From Nocardia vulneris (GTDB taxonomy: Bacteria; Actinomycetota; Actinomycetes; Mycobacteriales; Mycobacteriaceae): DNA of 64,000 nt. The notes under the pieces were generated by a model. The model had not been told where the DNA came from, ran no database searches, and was given only the letters and a program-made list of their open reading frames with translations. Positions within the stretch are counted from its first letter, which is position 1; the number at the start of each line of letters is the position of its first letter. Of this stretch, positions 34,049 through 41,969 are shown in pieces. A program made the position numbers and the translations under genes. The DNA lies in NCBI RefSeq assembly GCF_001613425.1, contig NZ_BDCI01000023.1, positions 1-64,000 on the forward strand, read 5' to 3'.

Positions 34049-35202
34049 CCACCGAGCAACGCCGGCTGCGCGACGAATTGCGTTCTTACTTCGCCGATCT
34101 CGTCACCCCTGCGGAAGAGGCGGCAATGTCGGTGAACCGGCACGGCGACGCCTACCGCGCCGTGGTCCGCCGGATGGGCCGCGACGGCTGGCTCGGCGTC
34201 GGCTGGCCCAAGCAGTACGGCGGGCAGGGTTTCGGCCCGCTCGAACAGCAGATCTTCTACAACGAGGCGGTGCGCGCGGATGTGCCGCTGCCGCTGGTCA
34301 CGCTGCTGACCGTGGGCCCGACCCTGCAGCAGTTCGGCACCGAGGCGCAGAAGAGTCAGTTCCTGCCCGGAATCCTGTCCGGCGACATCCATTTCGCGAT
34401 CGGCTACTCCGAGCCCGAGGCGGGCACCGACCTGGCCTCGCTGCGCACCGCCGCGGTCCGCGACGACTCGGGCGACTGGATCGTCAACGGGCAGAAGATC
34501 TTCACCACCGGCGCGCACGAGGCCGACTACATCTGGCTGGCCTGCCGCACCGGATCGGTCGAGTCGCGGCACCGCGGCATCACCATCCTGATCGCGGACA
34601 CCACCGATCCCGGCTACTCGTGGACGCCCATCATCACCTGCGACGGCGCGCACCACACCAACGCCACCTACTTCGACGACGTCCGGGTGCCGGCCGACAT
34701 GCTGGTGGGCGAGGAGAACAAGGGCTGGCGGTTGATCACGACGCAGCTCAACCACGAGCGGGTCGGCCTCGGCCCGTCCGGCAAGATCGAGCAGCTTTAT
34801 GACCGGGTGCGGGCCTGGGCGCAGCCGCGCGGGGTGCTCGGCGAGACCGAGGTGCGCCGTTCGCTGGGCCGCATTCGCGCCATGGTCCGGTTGAACGAGC
34901 TGTTGAACTGGCAGGTGGCCGCGACCTCGGCGAGCGCGGACCCCGATCCGAACGGCGTGATTGCGGACGCCTCGGCGACCAAGGTCTTTTCCACCGAGTC
35001 GTTGCAGGAAGCCGGCCGGCTCGCCGAGGAAATCGTCGGGCGCTACGGCGATCCGGCCGACACGGGCACCGCGGAGCTGCTCACCTGGCTGGACCGGCGG
35101 ACCAAGCAGAACCTGGTGGTGACCTTCGGCGGCGGCGTCAACGAGGTGATGCGCGAGTTGGTCGCCACCGCCGGGTTGAACCTGCCGCGAGTACCCAGAT
35201 AG
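34033..35202 (+). CDS. fadE29: Acyl-CoA dehydrogenase FadE29 (ChsE2) subunit
   Basis: This 389-residue partner of FadE28 carries the more complete FAD site. It shows FAIGYSEPEAGTDLASLRTAA near 128-148, KIFTTGAHEADYIWLA, and the C-terminal LVVTFGGGVNEVMRELVATAGLNLPR where the usual GGxxE motif lies. The start ATG at 34033 (MFIDLTTEQRRLRDELR) lies inside the end of fadE28. It sits between fadE28 and chsH2 exactly as in the mycobacterial igr operon. Confidence 0.92.
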   Translation: MFIDLTTEQRRLRDELRSYFADLVTPAEEAAMSVNRHGDAYRAVVRRMGRDGWLGVGWPKQYGGQGFGPLEQQIFYNEAVRADVPLPLVTLLTVGPTLQQFGTEAQKSQFLPGILSGDIHFAIGYSEPEAGTDLASLRTAAVRDDSGDWIVNGQKIFTTGAHEADYIWLACRTGSVESRHRGITILIADTTDPGYSWTPIITCDGAHHTNATYFDDVRVPADMLVGEENKGWRLITTQLNHERVGLGPSGKIEQLYDRVRAWAQPRGVLGETEVRRSLGRIRAMVRLNELLNWQVAATSASADPDPNGVIADASATKVFSTESLQEAGRLAEEIVGRYGDPADTGTAELLTWLDRRTKQNLVVTFGGGVNEVMRELVATAGLNLPRVPR

Positions 35203-35235
35203 CCATAGCCACAGCTAGTCGAGAAGGAGCCGCGC

Positions 35236-36174
35236 GTGCCGGAAACCACCAGTCCGGAAGCGATAGTCGCCGCAGCCGAACGGATCAAGGCGGAGGGGGA
35301 CTGCGCGCGCCGCCTCGCGCGCGACCCGGTGAACCAGCCGATGATCAACAACTGGGTCGAGGCGCTCGGCGACACCAATCCGATCTATGTGGACGAGGCC
35401 GCCGCCAAGGCGGCGGGCCATCCCGGCATCGTCGCCCCACCGGCCATGGCGCAGGTGTGGACGATGTTCGGGCTCAACGGATTCCGGCCCGCCGACGATC
35501 CGATGGGCAAGGCGGTCGAGCTGCTCGACGCGGCCGGTTTCACCTCCGTCGTCGCCACCGATTGCCAGCAGACCTACCACCGGTACCTCAATGTCGGCGA
35601 GCAGGTGAGCGCGACCAGCCGACTCTCCGAGATCCGCGGTCCCAAGCGCACCGCACTGGGCGAGGGCTGGTTCGTCACCTTTCTGACCAGCTGGCACGTC
35701 GGTGACGAGCTGGTCGCCGAAATGCTGTTCCGGCTGCTGAAATTCGCGCCGGGCACCGGTGCCGCGGCGCAGGCCCCGGCCGGCGAGCGGGTCAAGCCGC
35801 TGGTGTCCTGGGACACCGAATTCTTCTGGGAGGGAACGAAAGCGGGCGAATTGCGGATTCAGCAGCTGCCGGACGGTTCGCTGCGGCATCCGCCGATCCC
35901 GGCCCTGTGGAAGGACAAGTCGGAGCAGACCGACTACGTGGTCGCCTCGGGCGAGGGCACCGTTTTCAGTTATGTCGTGCACCACGCGCCGAAAGTGCCG
36001 GGGCGGCAACTGCCGTTCGTGGTGGCGCTGGTCGAATTGGCGGAAGGAGTGCGGATGCTCGGCGAACTGCGCGGCATCGAACCCGATGCGGTCGAGGTCG
36101 GATTGCCCGTCCGGGTCGAGTTCGAGCGGCTCGACGAGGACACCACGCTGCCGGTCTGGCAGGTGATCGCATGA
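35236..36174 (+). CDS. chsH2: Steroid enoyl-CoA hydratase/aldolase-assembly subunit ChsH2
   Basis: This 312-residue two-domain protein has an N-terminal MaoC-like hotdog half (residues 1 to about 180: NWVEALGDTNPIYVDEAAAKAAGHPG) that pairs with ChsH1 to hydrate the steroid enoyl-CoA. The C-terminal DUF35/OB-fold half (about 195-312) binds Ltp2 to make the retro-aldolase. The DUF35 part lacks the usual Cys4 zinc ribbon; the segment reads RIQQLPDGSLRHPP. GTG start with GGAG upstream. It overlaps chsH1 by four bases (ATGA). Confidence 0.92.
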   Translation: MPETTSPEAIVAAAERIKAEGDCARRLARDPVNQPMINNWVEALGDTNPIYVDEAAAKAAGHPGIVAPPAMAQVWTMFGLNGFRPADDPMGKAVELLDAAGFTSVVATDCQQTYHRYLNVGEQVSATSRLSEIRGPKRTALGEGWFVTFLTSWHVGDELVAEMLFRLLKFAPGTGAAAQAPAGERVKPLVSWDTEFFWEGTKAGELRIQQLPDGSLRHPPIPALWKDKSEQTDYVVASGEGTVFSYVVHHAPKVPGRQLPFVVALVELAEGVRMLGELRGIEPDAVEVGLPVRVEFERLDEDTTLPVWQVIA

Positions 36175-36587
36175 CGACGACCGCCGAACCGACCTCGGTA
36201 GCGGTCGGCACCGTGCTGCCCGAGCTGGTGATCGAGGCCGATCCCACCTTCGTGATCAGTACCGCCTTGGCTACCAGGGACTTTCAGGATGTCCACCACG
36301 ACAGGGACAAGGCGCTCGCCCGCGGTTCCAAGGACATCTTCGTCAACATCCTCACCGATACCGGCATCGTGCAGCGTTTCGTCACCGACTGGGCCGGACC
36401 GCGCGCGGTGCTGAAGTCGATCTCGCTGCGCCTCGGGGTGCCGCTGTACGCGGGGGACACGCTGACCCTGTCCGGCACGGTCACCGCCCTCGACGGCGAC
36501 GACATCCATATCGACGTGGTGGGCCGCGACAGCCTCGGCGATCACGTGACGGCGAAAGTCGTCATCGCCTACCGGAGGACGGCCTGA
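36171..36587 (+). CDS. chsH1: Steroid enoyl-CoA hydratase small subunit ChsH1
   Basis: This 138-residue single-hotdog MaoC protein is the catalytic partner of ChsH2. The hydratase motif TRDFQDVHHDRDKALARGSKD near 37-57 supplies the catalytic Asp and His. The ChsH1-ChsH2 complex hydrates 3-oxo-4,17-pregnadiene-20-carboxyl-CoA. It is translationally coupled to chsH2 on one side and ltp2 on the other (TGATG). Confidence 0.92.
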   Translation: MTTTAEPTSVAVGTVLPELVIEADPTFVISTALATRDFQDVHHDRDKALARGSKDIFVNILTDTGIVQRFVTDWAGPRAVLKSISLRLGVPLYAGDTLTLSGTVTALDGDDIHIDVVGRDSLGDHVTAKVVIAYRRTA

Positions 36588-37765
36588 TGACCGAACAGAG
36601 CATCGCCGGGCGCGCGGCCATCGTCGGCATCGGCGCCACCGATTTCTCCAAGGACTCCGGACGCAGCGAACTGCGCCTGGCCGCCGAGGCGGTCAACGCC
36701 GCGCTGGCCGACGCCGGTCTCACGCCGGGTGACGTCGACGGCCTGACCACTTTCACCATGGACACCAACACCCAGGCCGCGGTCGCCAGGGCGGTGGGCA
36801 TCCCGCAGCTGAAGTTCTTCAGCCACATCGGTTACGGCGGCGGCGCGGCCTGCGCCACCATCCAGCAGGCGGCCATGGCGGTGGCCACCGGCATCGCCGA
36901 TGTGGTGGTGGCCTATCGCGCCTTCAACGAGCGGTCGGTCTCCCGGTTCGGTCAGTTCTCCACCGCGCTGGCGACCGCCCCGACCTCCTCGGGCATCGAC
37001 GCCGGCTGGTCCTATCCGCAGGGCCTGGGCACGCCCGCCGCGCAGGTGGCCATGGTGGCCCGGCGCTACATGCACGTATACGGCGCCACCAGTGCGGATT
37101 TCGGCCGGGTCGCGGTGGCCGACCGCAAGCACGCCGCGGTGAATCCGGCCGCCTTCTTCTACGGCAAGCCGATTTCCCTGGCGGACCACCAGAATTCGCG
37201 CTGGATCGCCGAACCGCTGCACCTGCTCGACTGCTGTCAGGAGTCCGACGGCGGGGTGGCGATCGTGGTGACCAGCGTCGAACGCGCCCGCGACCTACCG
37301 CAGCGACCCGCCGTGATCGCCGCCGCCGCACAGGGTTCCGGCGCCGACCAGTACGTCATGACGAGCTACTACCGCGACGCCATGGACGGCCTGCCGGAAA
37401 TGGGTCTGGTCGGCGATCAGCTCTGGGCGCAGAGCGGTTTGCGGCCCGAGGACATGCAGGCCGCGATCCTCTACGACCACTTCACCCCGTTCGTGCTCAT
37501 GCAGTTGGAGGAGCTCGGCTTCTGCGGTCGCGGCGAGGCCAAGGATTTCATCGCCGACGGCGCCATCGAGGTCGGCGGCAGGCTGCCGCTGAACACCCAC
37601 GGCGGCCAGCTCGGTGAGGCCTACATCCACGGCATGAACGGTATCGCCGAGGCGGTCCGCCAGATTCGCGGTACCTCGGTGAACCCGGTGGACGACCTGA
37701 CGAACATCCTGGTCACCGCCGGTACCGGCGTGCCGACGTCGGGATTGGTGCTCAGCGCCAACTGA
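36587..37765 (+). CDS. ltp2: Lipid-transfer-like aldolase Ltp2
   Basis: This 392-residue thiolase-fold protein acts as the retro-aldolase that, with the ChsH2 DUF35 domain, releases propionyl-CoA and leaves androstenedione. Features are ATDFSKDSGRSELRLAAEAV near the start, GYGGGAACATIQQAAMAVATG near 82-102, the tyrosine-rich CLDYDHFTPF-type region (ILYDHFTPFVLMQLEELGF) and NTHGGQLGEAYIHGMNG. Classic thiolase catalytic cysteines are not in the expected motifs, as for other Ltp proteins. It is the last gene of the fadE34-to-ltp2 operon and convergent with the deiminase gene. Confidence 0.92.
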   Translation: MTEQSIAGRAAIVGIGATDFSKDSGRSELRLAAEAVNAALADAGLTPGDVDGLTTFTMDTNTQAAVARAVGIPQLKFFSHIGYGGGAACATIQQAAMAVATGIADVVVAYRAFNERSVSRFGQFSTALATAPTSSGIDAGWSYPQGLGTPAAQVAMVARRYMHVYGATSADFGRVAVADRKHAAVNPAAFFYGKPISLADHQNSRWIAEPLHLLDCCQESDGGVAIVVTSVERARDLPQRPAVIAAAAQGSGADQYVMTSYYRDAMDGLPEMGLVGDQLWAQSGLRPEDMQAAILYDHFTPFVLMQLEELGFCGRGEAKDFIADGAIEVGGRLPLNTHGGQLGEAYIHGMNGIAEAVRQIRGTSVNPVDDLTNILVTAGTGVPTSGLVLSAN

Positions 37766-37771
37766 TGCGCG

Positions 37772-38920
37772 TCAGTGCTCCGGCTTGCCGGGCTGATCGT
37801 GGGTGGAGCAGTGGATGCCGCCGCCGCCCGCGGCGATCTCGTCGATCGGCACCGGGACGACGTCGCGGCCCGGCAGGTGATCGCGCAGGATGCCCTGCGC
37901 GCGATCGTCGGCGGCCCGGTCGCCGAACTCGGGCAGGAACACCGCGCCGTTGGCGATGTAGAAATTCGCGTAGCTGGACACGAATTCCTCGCCCTCGCCG
38001 GTGATCCGGTCGGGATCGGGCTGGGGCAGGTCGATCACCTCGAGCTTGCGCCCGCGCGCGTCGGTCGCCTCCGCCAGCACGCGCCGGGCCTGATCGCTGG
38101 AGCGGGACCAGGAATCGGCGGGTGCGCCGGGGAAAGGCTTGTCCAGCAGGACGACTCCCGGCGCGATGTAGCGGACCAGGCAGTCGATGTGCGCATCGGT
38201 GATGTCCTCGCCGCGCACCCCCTCGAACCAGATCACCTTCTCGATGCCGAGGGTCTGCTTCAGCTCCGCTTCGAGCTGGTCGCGGCTCTTGCCCGGGTTG
38301 CGGTTGTCGTTGACGATCGAACTCTCGGTGACCAGTAGCGTGCCCTGACCGTCGGTCTCCAACGCGCCGCCCTCGGCGACGAACGGCGCCGAGTAACTGG
38401 GAATGTGGTAGCGCGACAGCAGATTCCGGCCGAGCGGCCCGTCGTTGGGGTGCGGCTGTTTGTTGCCCCAGCCGTTGAAGTGCAGGTCGACGCCGACGGT
38501 CCGGCCCGCCTGTTCGACGAAGACCGGGACGGTGTCGCGGGCCCACAGGTCATCGACCTCGAGCGCGATCACCTCGACCCCGCTACCGCACTGCTTTTGC
38601 GCGTCTTTCACCTGGCCGGCCCTGGCCAGCATGACCACGTACTCGTACTCGGCGATCTCGCGGGCCAGCCCGGCGATGTCCTTGCGCACGTCGCCGAGAT
38701 AGTTCCCCCAGATCGCGGCCTGCGCCGGCCAGGACATGTAGGTGCGGGCGTGGCTCTCCCATTCGGCGCCGAAGCGGCCACCGGGACCGGCGGGCGTCGG
38801 CGTCGGCGTCGCGGTCGCGGACGGCTCCGACGAGCCGCACGCCGACATGCCCGCGGCGAGCAGGCCCGCGGCGAGCAGGCCCGCCCCCGCGAGGACGCTG
38901 AACACTGAACGGCGAGACAT
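37772..38920 (-). CDS. Secreted agmatine deiminase / peptidylarginine-deiminase-family lipoprotein
   Basis: This 382-residue protein has an N-terminal RRSVF twin-arginine-like signal and the lipobox MSAC, so it is probably a Tat-exported lipoprotein. The mature domain is the PAD_porph (agmatine deiminase-like) fold: RTYMSWPAQ near 60, ARDTVPVFVEQ, DAHIDCLVRY (catalytic His) and GGGGIHCSTHDQP (catalytic Cys near 373). Export is unusual for agmatine deiminase, which is normally cytoplasmic. Its signal has a tandem AGLL-AAGLLAAG duplication. The ATG at 38920 has GGAG upstream. A 28-base palindrome separates it from a divergent TetR gene, its likely regulator. Confidence 0.85.
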   Translation of the reverse strand: MSRRSVFSVLAGAGLLAAGLLAAGMSACGSSEPSATATPTPTPAGPGGRFGAEWESHARTYMSWPAQAAIWGNYLGDVRKDIAGLAREIAEYEYVVMLARAGQVKDAQKQCGSGVEVIALEVDDLWARDTVPVFVEQAGRTVGVDLHFNGWGNKQPHPNDGPLGRNLLSRYHIPSYSAPFVAEGGALETDGQGTLLVTESSIVNDNRNPGKSRDQLEAELKQTLGIEKVIWFEGVRGEDITDAHIDCLVRYIAPGVVLLDKPFPGAPADSWSRSSDQARRVLAEATDARGRKLEVIDLPQPDPDRITGEGEEFVSSYANFYIANGAVFLPEFGDRAADDRAQGILRDHLPGRDVVPVPIDEIAAGGGGIHCSTHDQPGKPEH

Positions 38921-38967
38921 GGGGTTCTCCATAACGGGCTCCGATAGTCGGTGAATCTCTGGGCGAG

Positions 38968-38995
38968 AATCCTGACTAAAATTTTAGTCAGGATT
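38968..38995. promoter_or_regulatory. 28-base perfect palindrome, TetR operator
   Basis: The half-site AATCCTGACTAAAA (38968-38981) is followed directly by its exact complement (38982-38995). It lies between the deiminase start (38920) and the divergent TetR start (39015). Its length and symmetry fit two adjacent TetR dimers or one strong site that controls both genes. Confidence 0.85.
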
Positions 38996-39014
38996 GCACT
39001 GTAGCATTGACCCC

Positions 39015-39596
39015 ATGTCTCGTCGTGATTCGATCTTGGAGTCGGCCGCCCGCGTGGTCGCGCAGCGCGGTATCCGTGGCCTGCGGGTGGAGGAGCTGGC
39101 CGAGGCGGCCGGCGTCTCCACCTCGCTGATCTACTACCACTTCAAGGACAGAGCGGGCCTGCTCGCGCAGACCCTGGACTTCATCAGCACCCGCGCCGAG
39201 CGCTACACCGATGCCGAGATCGACGCCGACGCCGACCCGGTGGGCCACCTCGAGCAGGTGCTGCTGCTGGAATTGCAGGATCTGCCCGTCGTGGTGGAGA
39301 ACAGCATCGCGTGGGGCGAATACTGCTCCGCCGCCATCTTCCAGCCCGAACTCCGCGCTCAGGTGCGCGAGGCCACGGCGCGCTGGAACGGCTACCTGAG
39401 CGAGGTGATCGGCACGGCCCAGGAGCGCGGTCTCGTCGATGCCGAGGTGGTCCCCGGCGATGTGGCCGAACGGCTCACCGCGCTGGTCGAGGGGCTCAGC
39501 ATGCGCTGGCTGAGCGGTTCGCTCGAGCTCGCGCGCGCCCGCGAATTGGTCTGCGGCGCCGTTGCTCTCGAACTCGGCCGGGTCGGGGTCGCGTGA
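39015..39596 (+). CDS. TetR-family transcriptional regulator
   Basis: This 193-residue regulator has the DNA-binding domain at residues 4-50 (ILESAARVVAQRGIRGLRVEELAEAAGVSTSLIYYHFKDR). The ligand domain ends in VEGLSMRWLSGSLELARARELV, a pattern of the AcrR/BetI-like group. The ATG at 39015 (MSRRDSILE) is preferred over an upstream ATG at 38994, which lies at the operator edge. The start is 20 bases from the palindrome. It overlaps the Nudix gene by four bases. Confidence 0.88.
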   Translation: MSRRDSILESAARVVAQRGIRGLRVEELAEAAGVSTSLIYYHFKDRAGLLAQTLDFISTRAERYTDAEIDADADPVGHLEQVLLLELQDLPVVVENSIAWGEYCSAAIFQPELRAQVREATARWNGYLSEVIGTAQERGLVDAEVVPGDVAERLTALVEGLSMRWLSGSLELARARELVCGAVALELGRVGVA

Positions 39597-40141
39597 GCAC
39601 CCGGCATCTCGTCGACGCGCACGTCCTGCTCATCCGGGAGGGGCGATTGCTGCTCAGCAAGCGGCGCGGCACCGACGAATTCGACGGCCGCTGGCATCTC
39701 CCGGCGGGCAAGGTCGAGGTGGGCGAGTCGGCGACCGCCGCGGCGGTCCGCGAGGCGAACGAGGAGATCGGCGTCCACATCGACCCTGCCGACCTGCGCC
39801 ACGTCCACACCGCGCATGTCATCGGCAGCGGTCACGAGCCACGACTCGGTCTCTTCTTCGAGGTCCGGACCTGGCGCGGTGAGCCGGTCAACCGCGAGCC
39901 GGACAAGTGCTACGAACTGCGCTGGTTCCCCCTCGACGCCCTCCCCGCCGACATCATCGCCTATCCCACCGCGGGCATCAGTGCCCTGACCACCGGTGCC
40001 ACCTACAGTGAGCGCGGGTGGAAGGCCGAGACGACGAACCTTCCGGCTCAGCTCGGCCTGTCGGAGTCCGGCGCTGCGATCGAGTTCGACCCGGTCGCCG
40101 CGCCGGATCACCCCCGCTCGGCGGCTTTCGACGAAACGTGA
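39593..40141 (+). CDS. Nudix hydrolase
   Basis: This 182-residue protein has an intact Nudix box, GKVEVGESATAAAVREANEEIGV (residues 37-59), whose RExxEE residues bind the metal. It hydrolyses a nucleoside diphosphate linked to another group; the substrate is unknown. The C-terminal 50 residues are an extension beyond the fold. GTG start overlaps the TetR stop (GTGA), so it is co-regulated with the TetR gene, and it is convergent with the next TetR gene. Confidence 0.87.
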   Translation: MSTRHLVDAHVLLIREGRLLLSKRRGTDEFDGRWHLPAGKVEVGESATAAAVREANEEIGVHIDPADLRHVHTAHVIGSGHEPRLGLFFEVRTWRGEPVNREPDKCYELRWFPLDALPADIIAYPTAGISALTTGATYSERGWKAETTNLPAQLGLSESGAAIEFDPVAAPDHPRSAAFDET

Positions 40142-40157
40142 AGCACTGCGGTCACGC

Positions 40158-40754
40158 TCAGCGTTGCTCGGCACCGACGCCACGGAAGAAGGCCGACAGC
40201 AGCTCGGTCAGTTGGCCGACGCTATGGGCGGTTCCGGGCGTGAGATCGGCGCGCGTGCCCGCGAATCGGTCGAAAACCGCGCCCTCGAGCACGGCGATGA
40301 AGTCGGCGGCCGCGGTCTCGGGGTCGGCCACGCCCATGGCGTCGAACAGGTCTCGCGCGTGCTCGACGGAAAAGAGACTGCGAGCCAATCGTGGGCGCAG
40401 GTCGGCATCCGGCAGCAGCTCGAGAATCAGGGCGTGCCGGACGATCAGGTGATGGCGGCGTTCGACGAGTAGACGGTCGAGCCAGGCGGCGATGGCGGCC
40501 GCGACGGACTCGGGCACCGGCGATCCGGGTGGTGCGAACTGTGCGGCGGTGAAGTCCGCCCGGGATCGGGTCGTGATCCGCGCCACGATCGCTTCGATGA
40601 GTGCGCGTTTCGTCCGGTAGTAATACGAGCTCGACCCCGCGGGCAAGGTCAGTGCGGTATCGAGCGCGCGGTGAGTGAGCGCTCGAATGCCCTGGGTGGC
40701 AATCAGATCGATGGCGGCATCGATGATCAGTGTGCGCCGGTCCGGTGTGGACAT
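40158..40754 (-). CDS. TetR-family transcriptional regulator
   Basis: This 198-residue regulator has its helix-turn-helix at residues 8-53 (LIIDAAIDLIATQGIRALTHRALDTALTLPAGSSSYYYRTKRALI). The C-terminal domain is of the PsrA/AcrR-like type with DRLLVERRHHLIVRHALILELLPDADLRPRLA. The ATG at 40754 follows AAAGG; the GTG at 40760 is an alternative. A 28-base inverted repeat 26 bases upstream is its likely operator and also lies before the divergent ZapE-like gene. Confidence 0.86.
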   Translation of the reverse strand: MSTPDRRTLIIDAAIDLIATQGIRALTHRALDTALTLPAGSSSYYYRTKRALIEAIVARITTRSRADFTAAQFAPPGSPVPESVAAAIAAWLDRLLVERRHHLIVRHALILELLPDADLRPRLARSLFSVEHARDLFDAMGVADPETAAADFIAVLEGAVFDRFAGTRADLTPGTAHSVGQLTELLSAFFRGVGAEQR

Positions 40755-40779
40755 GATCACCTTTCTGGTCTGGTCGAAG

Positions 40780-40807
40780 CCGATCCTCTACAACTGTAGA
40801 GGATCGG
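40780..40807. promoter_or_regulatory. 28-base inverted repeat, TetR operator (TetR/ZapE-like intergenic)
   Basis: CCGATCCTCTACA (40780-40792) and TGTAGAGGATCGG (40795-40807) are perfect 13-base arms around AC. It lies between the divergent starts at 40754 and 40834, so it probably controls both genes. Confidence 0.85.
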
Positions 40808-40833
40808 ACTTTATCCTGGAGATCGGGGTTCTC

Positions 40834-41820
40834 ATGTCGGCTATCGAAGCTGCGGCCGTCGTGCTCGACGCGGATCAGGCGCGGGCGGCGCAACGCCTGG
40901 CGGAGCTGGTGGACCGGCGCGGGCGGCCGGTGCGGCGGCATCGGGGGATCTATCTGCACGGCAGGCCGGGGCGCGGCAAGACGATGGTGATGGATCGCTT
41001 CTTCGCCGGGGTGCGCTCGGAGCGTAAGCGCCGCTTCCACTTTCATCAGTTCTTCGCCCAGTTGCACGCGGCGGCGCACGCGTCCGGATCGATCGACAAG
41101 GCGGTCGCCGCGCTGCTCGGCGACGCCCGGCTGGTGTGTTTCGACGAATTCCACGTGCACGATATCGGCGACGCGATGCTCATCGCGCGCCTGCTCGACG
41201 CGCTGTTCGCCCGCCACGTCGTGCTGGTGGTCACCTCGAACTATCCGCCCGTGCAGCTACTGCCCAATCCGTTGTTCCACGAACGGTTCCTGCCGACGAT
41301 CGCCCGCATCACCGCGCACCTGGACGTGGTATCGCTGGACGGTCCGCTGGATTACCGCACCCAAGGCGGCCGCGGATCCGCGAGCTGCCGTTCCGGTTTC
41401 GCGGCGGGACGGTACCTGGTCGAGTCCGCCGTCGCGCGACCCGCGCCGGTGGCGTCGGTCGCGGTGCCGATCGGCGCGCGGACCATCGTGGCCAGAAAGG
41501 CCGACGGCGACTGCCTGGAGATCGAATTCGCCGCGCTCTGCGGCACTCCCACCGCTGCCGCCGACTATGTCGCACTGGCGCAACGCTTTCGGCGCTGGAC
41601 CATCGTGGCTGTGCCCCGTTTGTCCGAGGTGCCGGCGGACTGGGCGATGCGTTTCGTCAATGTGGTCGATGTGCTCTACGACGCGGATCGGGAGCTCGGA
41701 ATCGCTGCGCGGGCGCCTTTGCCGGAGTTGGTAGACGGTGTACACGACATCCCCGATATTTCCCGGCTCGCCAGCCGACTTTGTGAACTTTCCCAATTGG
41801 TAGCTTCTCCCGTCGGATAG
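40834..41820 (+). CDS. zapE: ZapE/AFG1-family ATPase
   Basis: This 328-residue AAA+ ATPase of the ZapE/AFG1 family (cell division or protein quality control) has Walker A HGRPGRGKTMVMDRFF (near 52-67) and Walker B ARLVCFDEFHVHDIGDAMLIARLLDALF. VLVVTSNYPP is sensor 1, followed by the family C-terminal region (RFVNVVDVLYDAD). The first 15 residues are short compared with E. coli ZapE (375 residues). It is unusual to find it behind a TetR operator rather than in a cell-division context. ATG at 40834. Confidence 0.86.
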   Translation: MSAIEAAAVVLDADQARAAQRLAELVDRRGRPVRRHRGIYLHGRPGRGKTMVMDRFFAGVRSERKRRFHFHQFFAQLHAAAHASGSIDKAVAALLGDARLVCFDEFHVHDIGDAMLIARLLDALFARHVVLVVTSNYPPVQLLPNPLFHERFLPTIARITAHLDVVSLDGPLDYRTQGGRGSASCRSGFAAGRYLVESAVARPAPVASVAVPIGARTIVARKADGDCLEIEFAALCGTPTAAADYVALAQRFRRWTIVAVPRLSEVPADWAMRFVNVVDVLYDADRELGIAARAPLPELVDGVHDIPDISRLASRLCELSQLVASPVG

Positions 41821-41969
41821 TTGTGCAATGAACCGGCGACCTGCCCCTGAGCAGCGGGATTCATTGATAAAGAGGATCAATTCCGAAGTATTCGATTCCA
41901 TCCCGAGCGGACCGCTCGGCATGTAACTATGTGGCTGTTTTGTGCAGTACTCAGGTTTGGTGGTAATCA

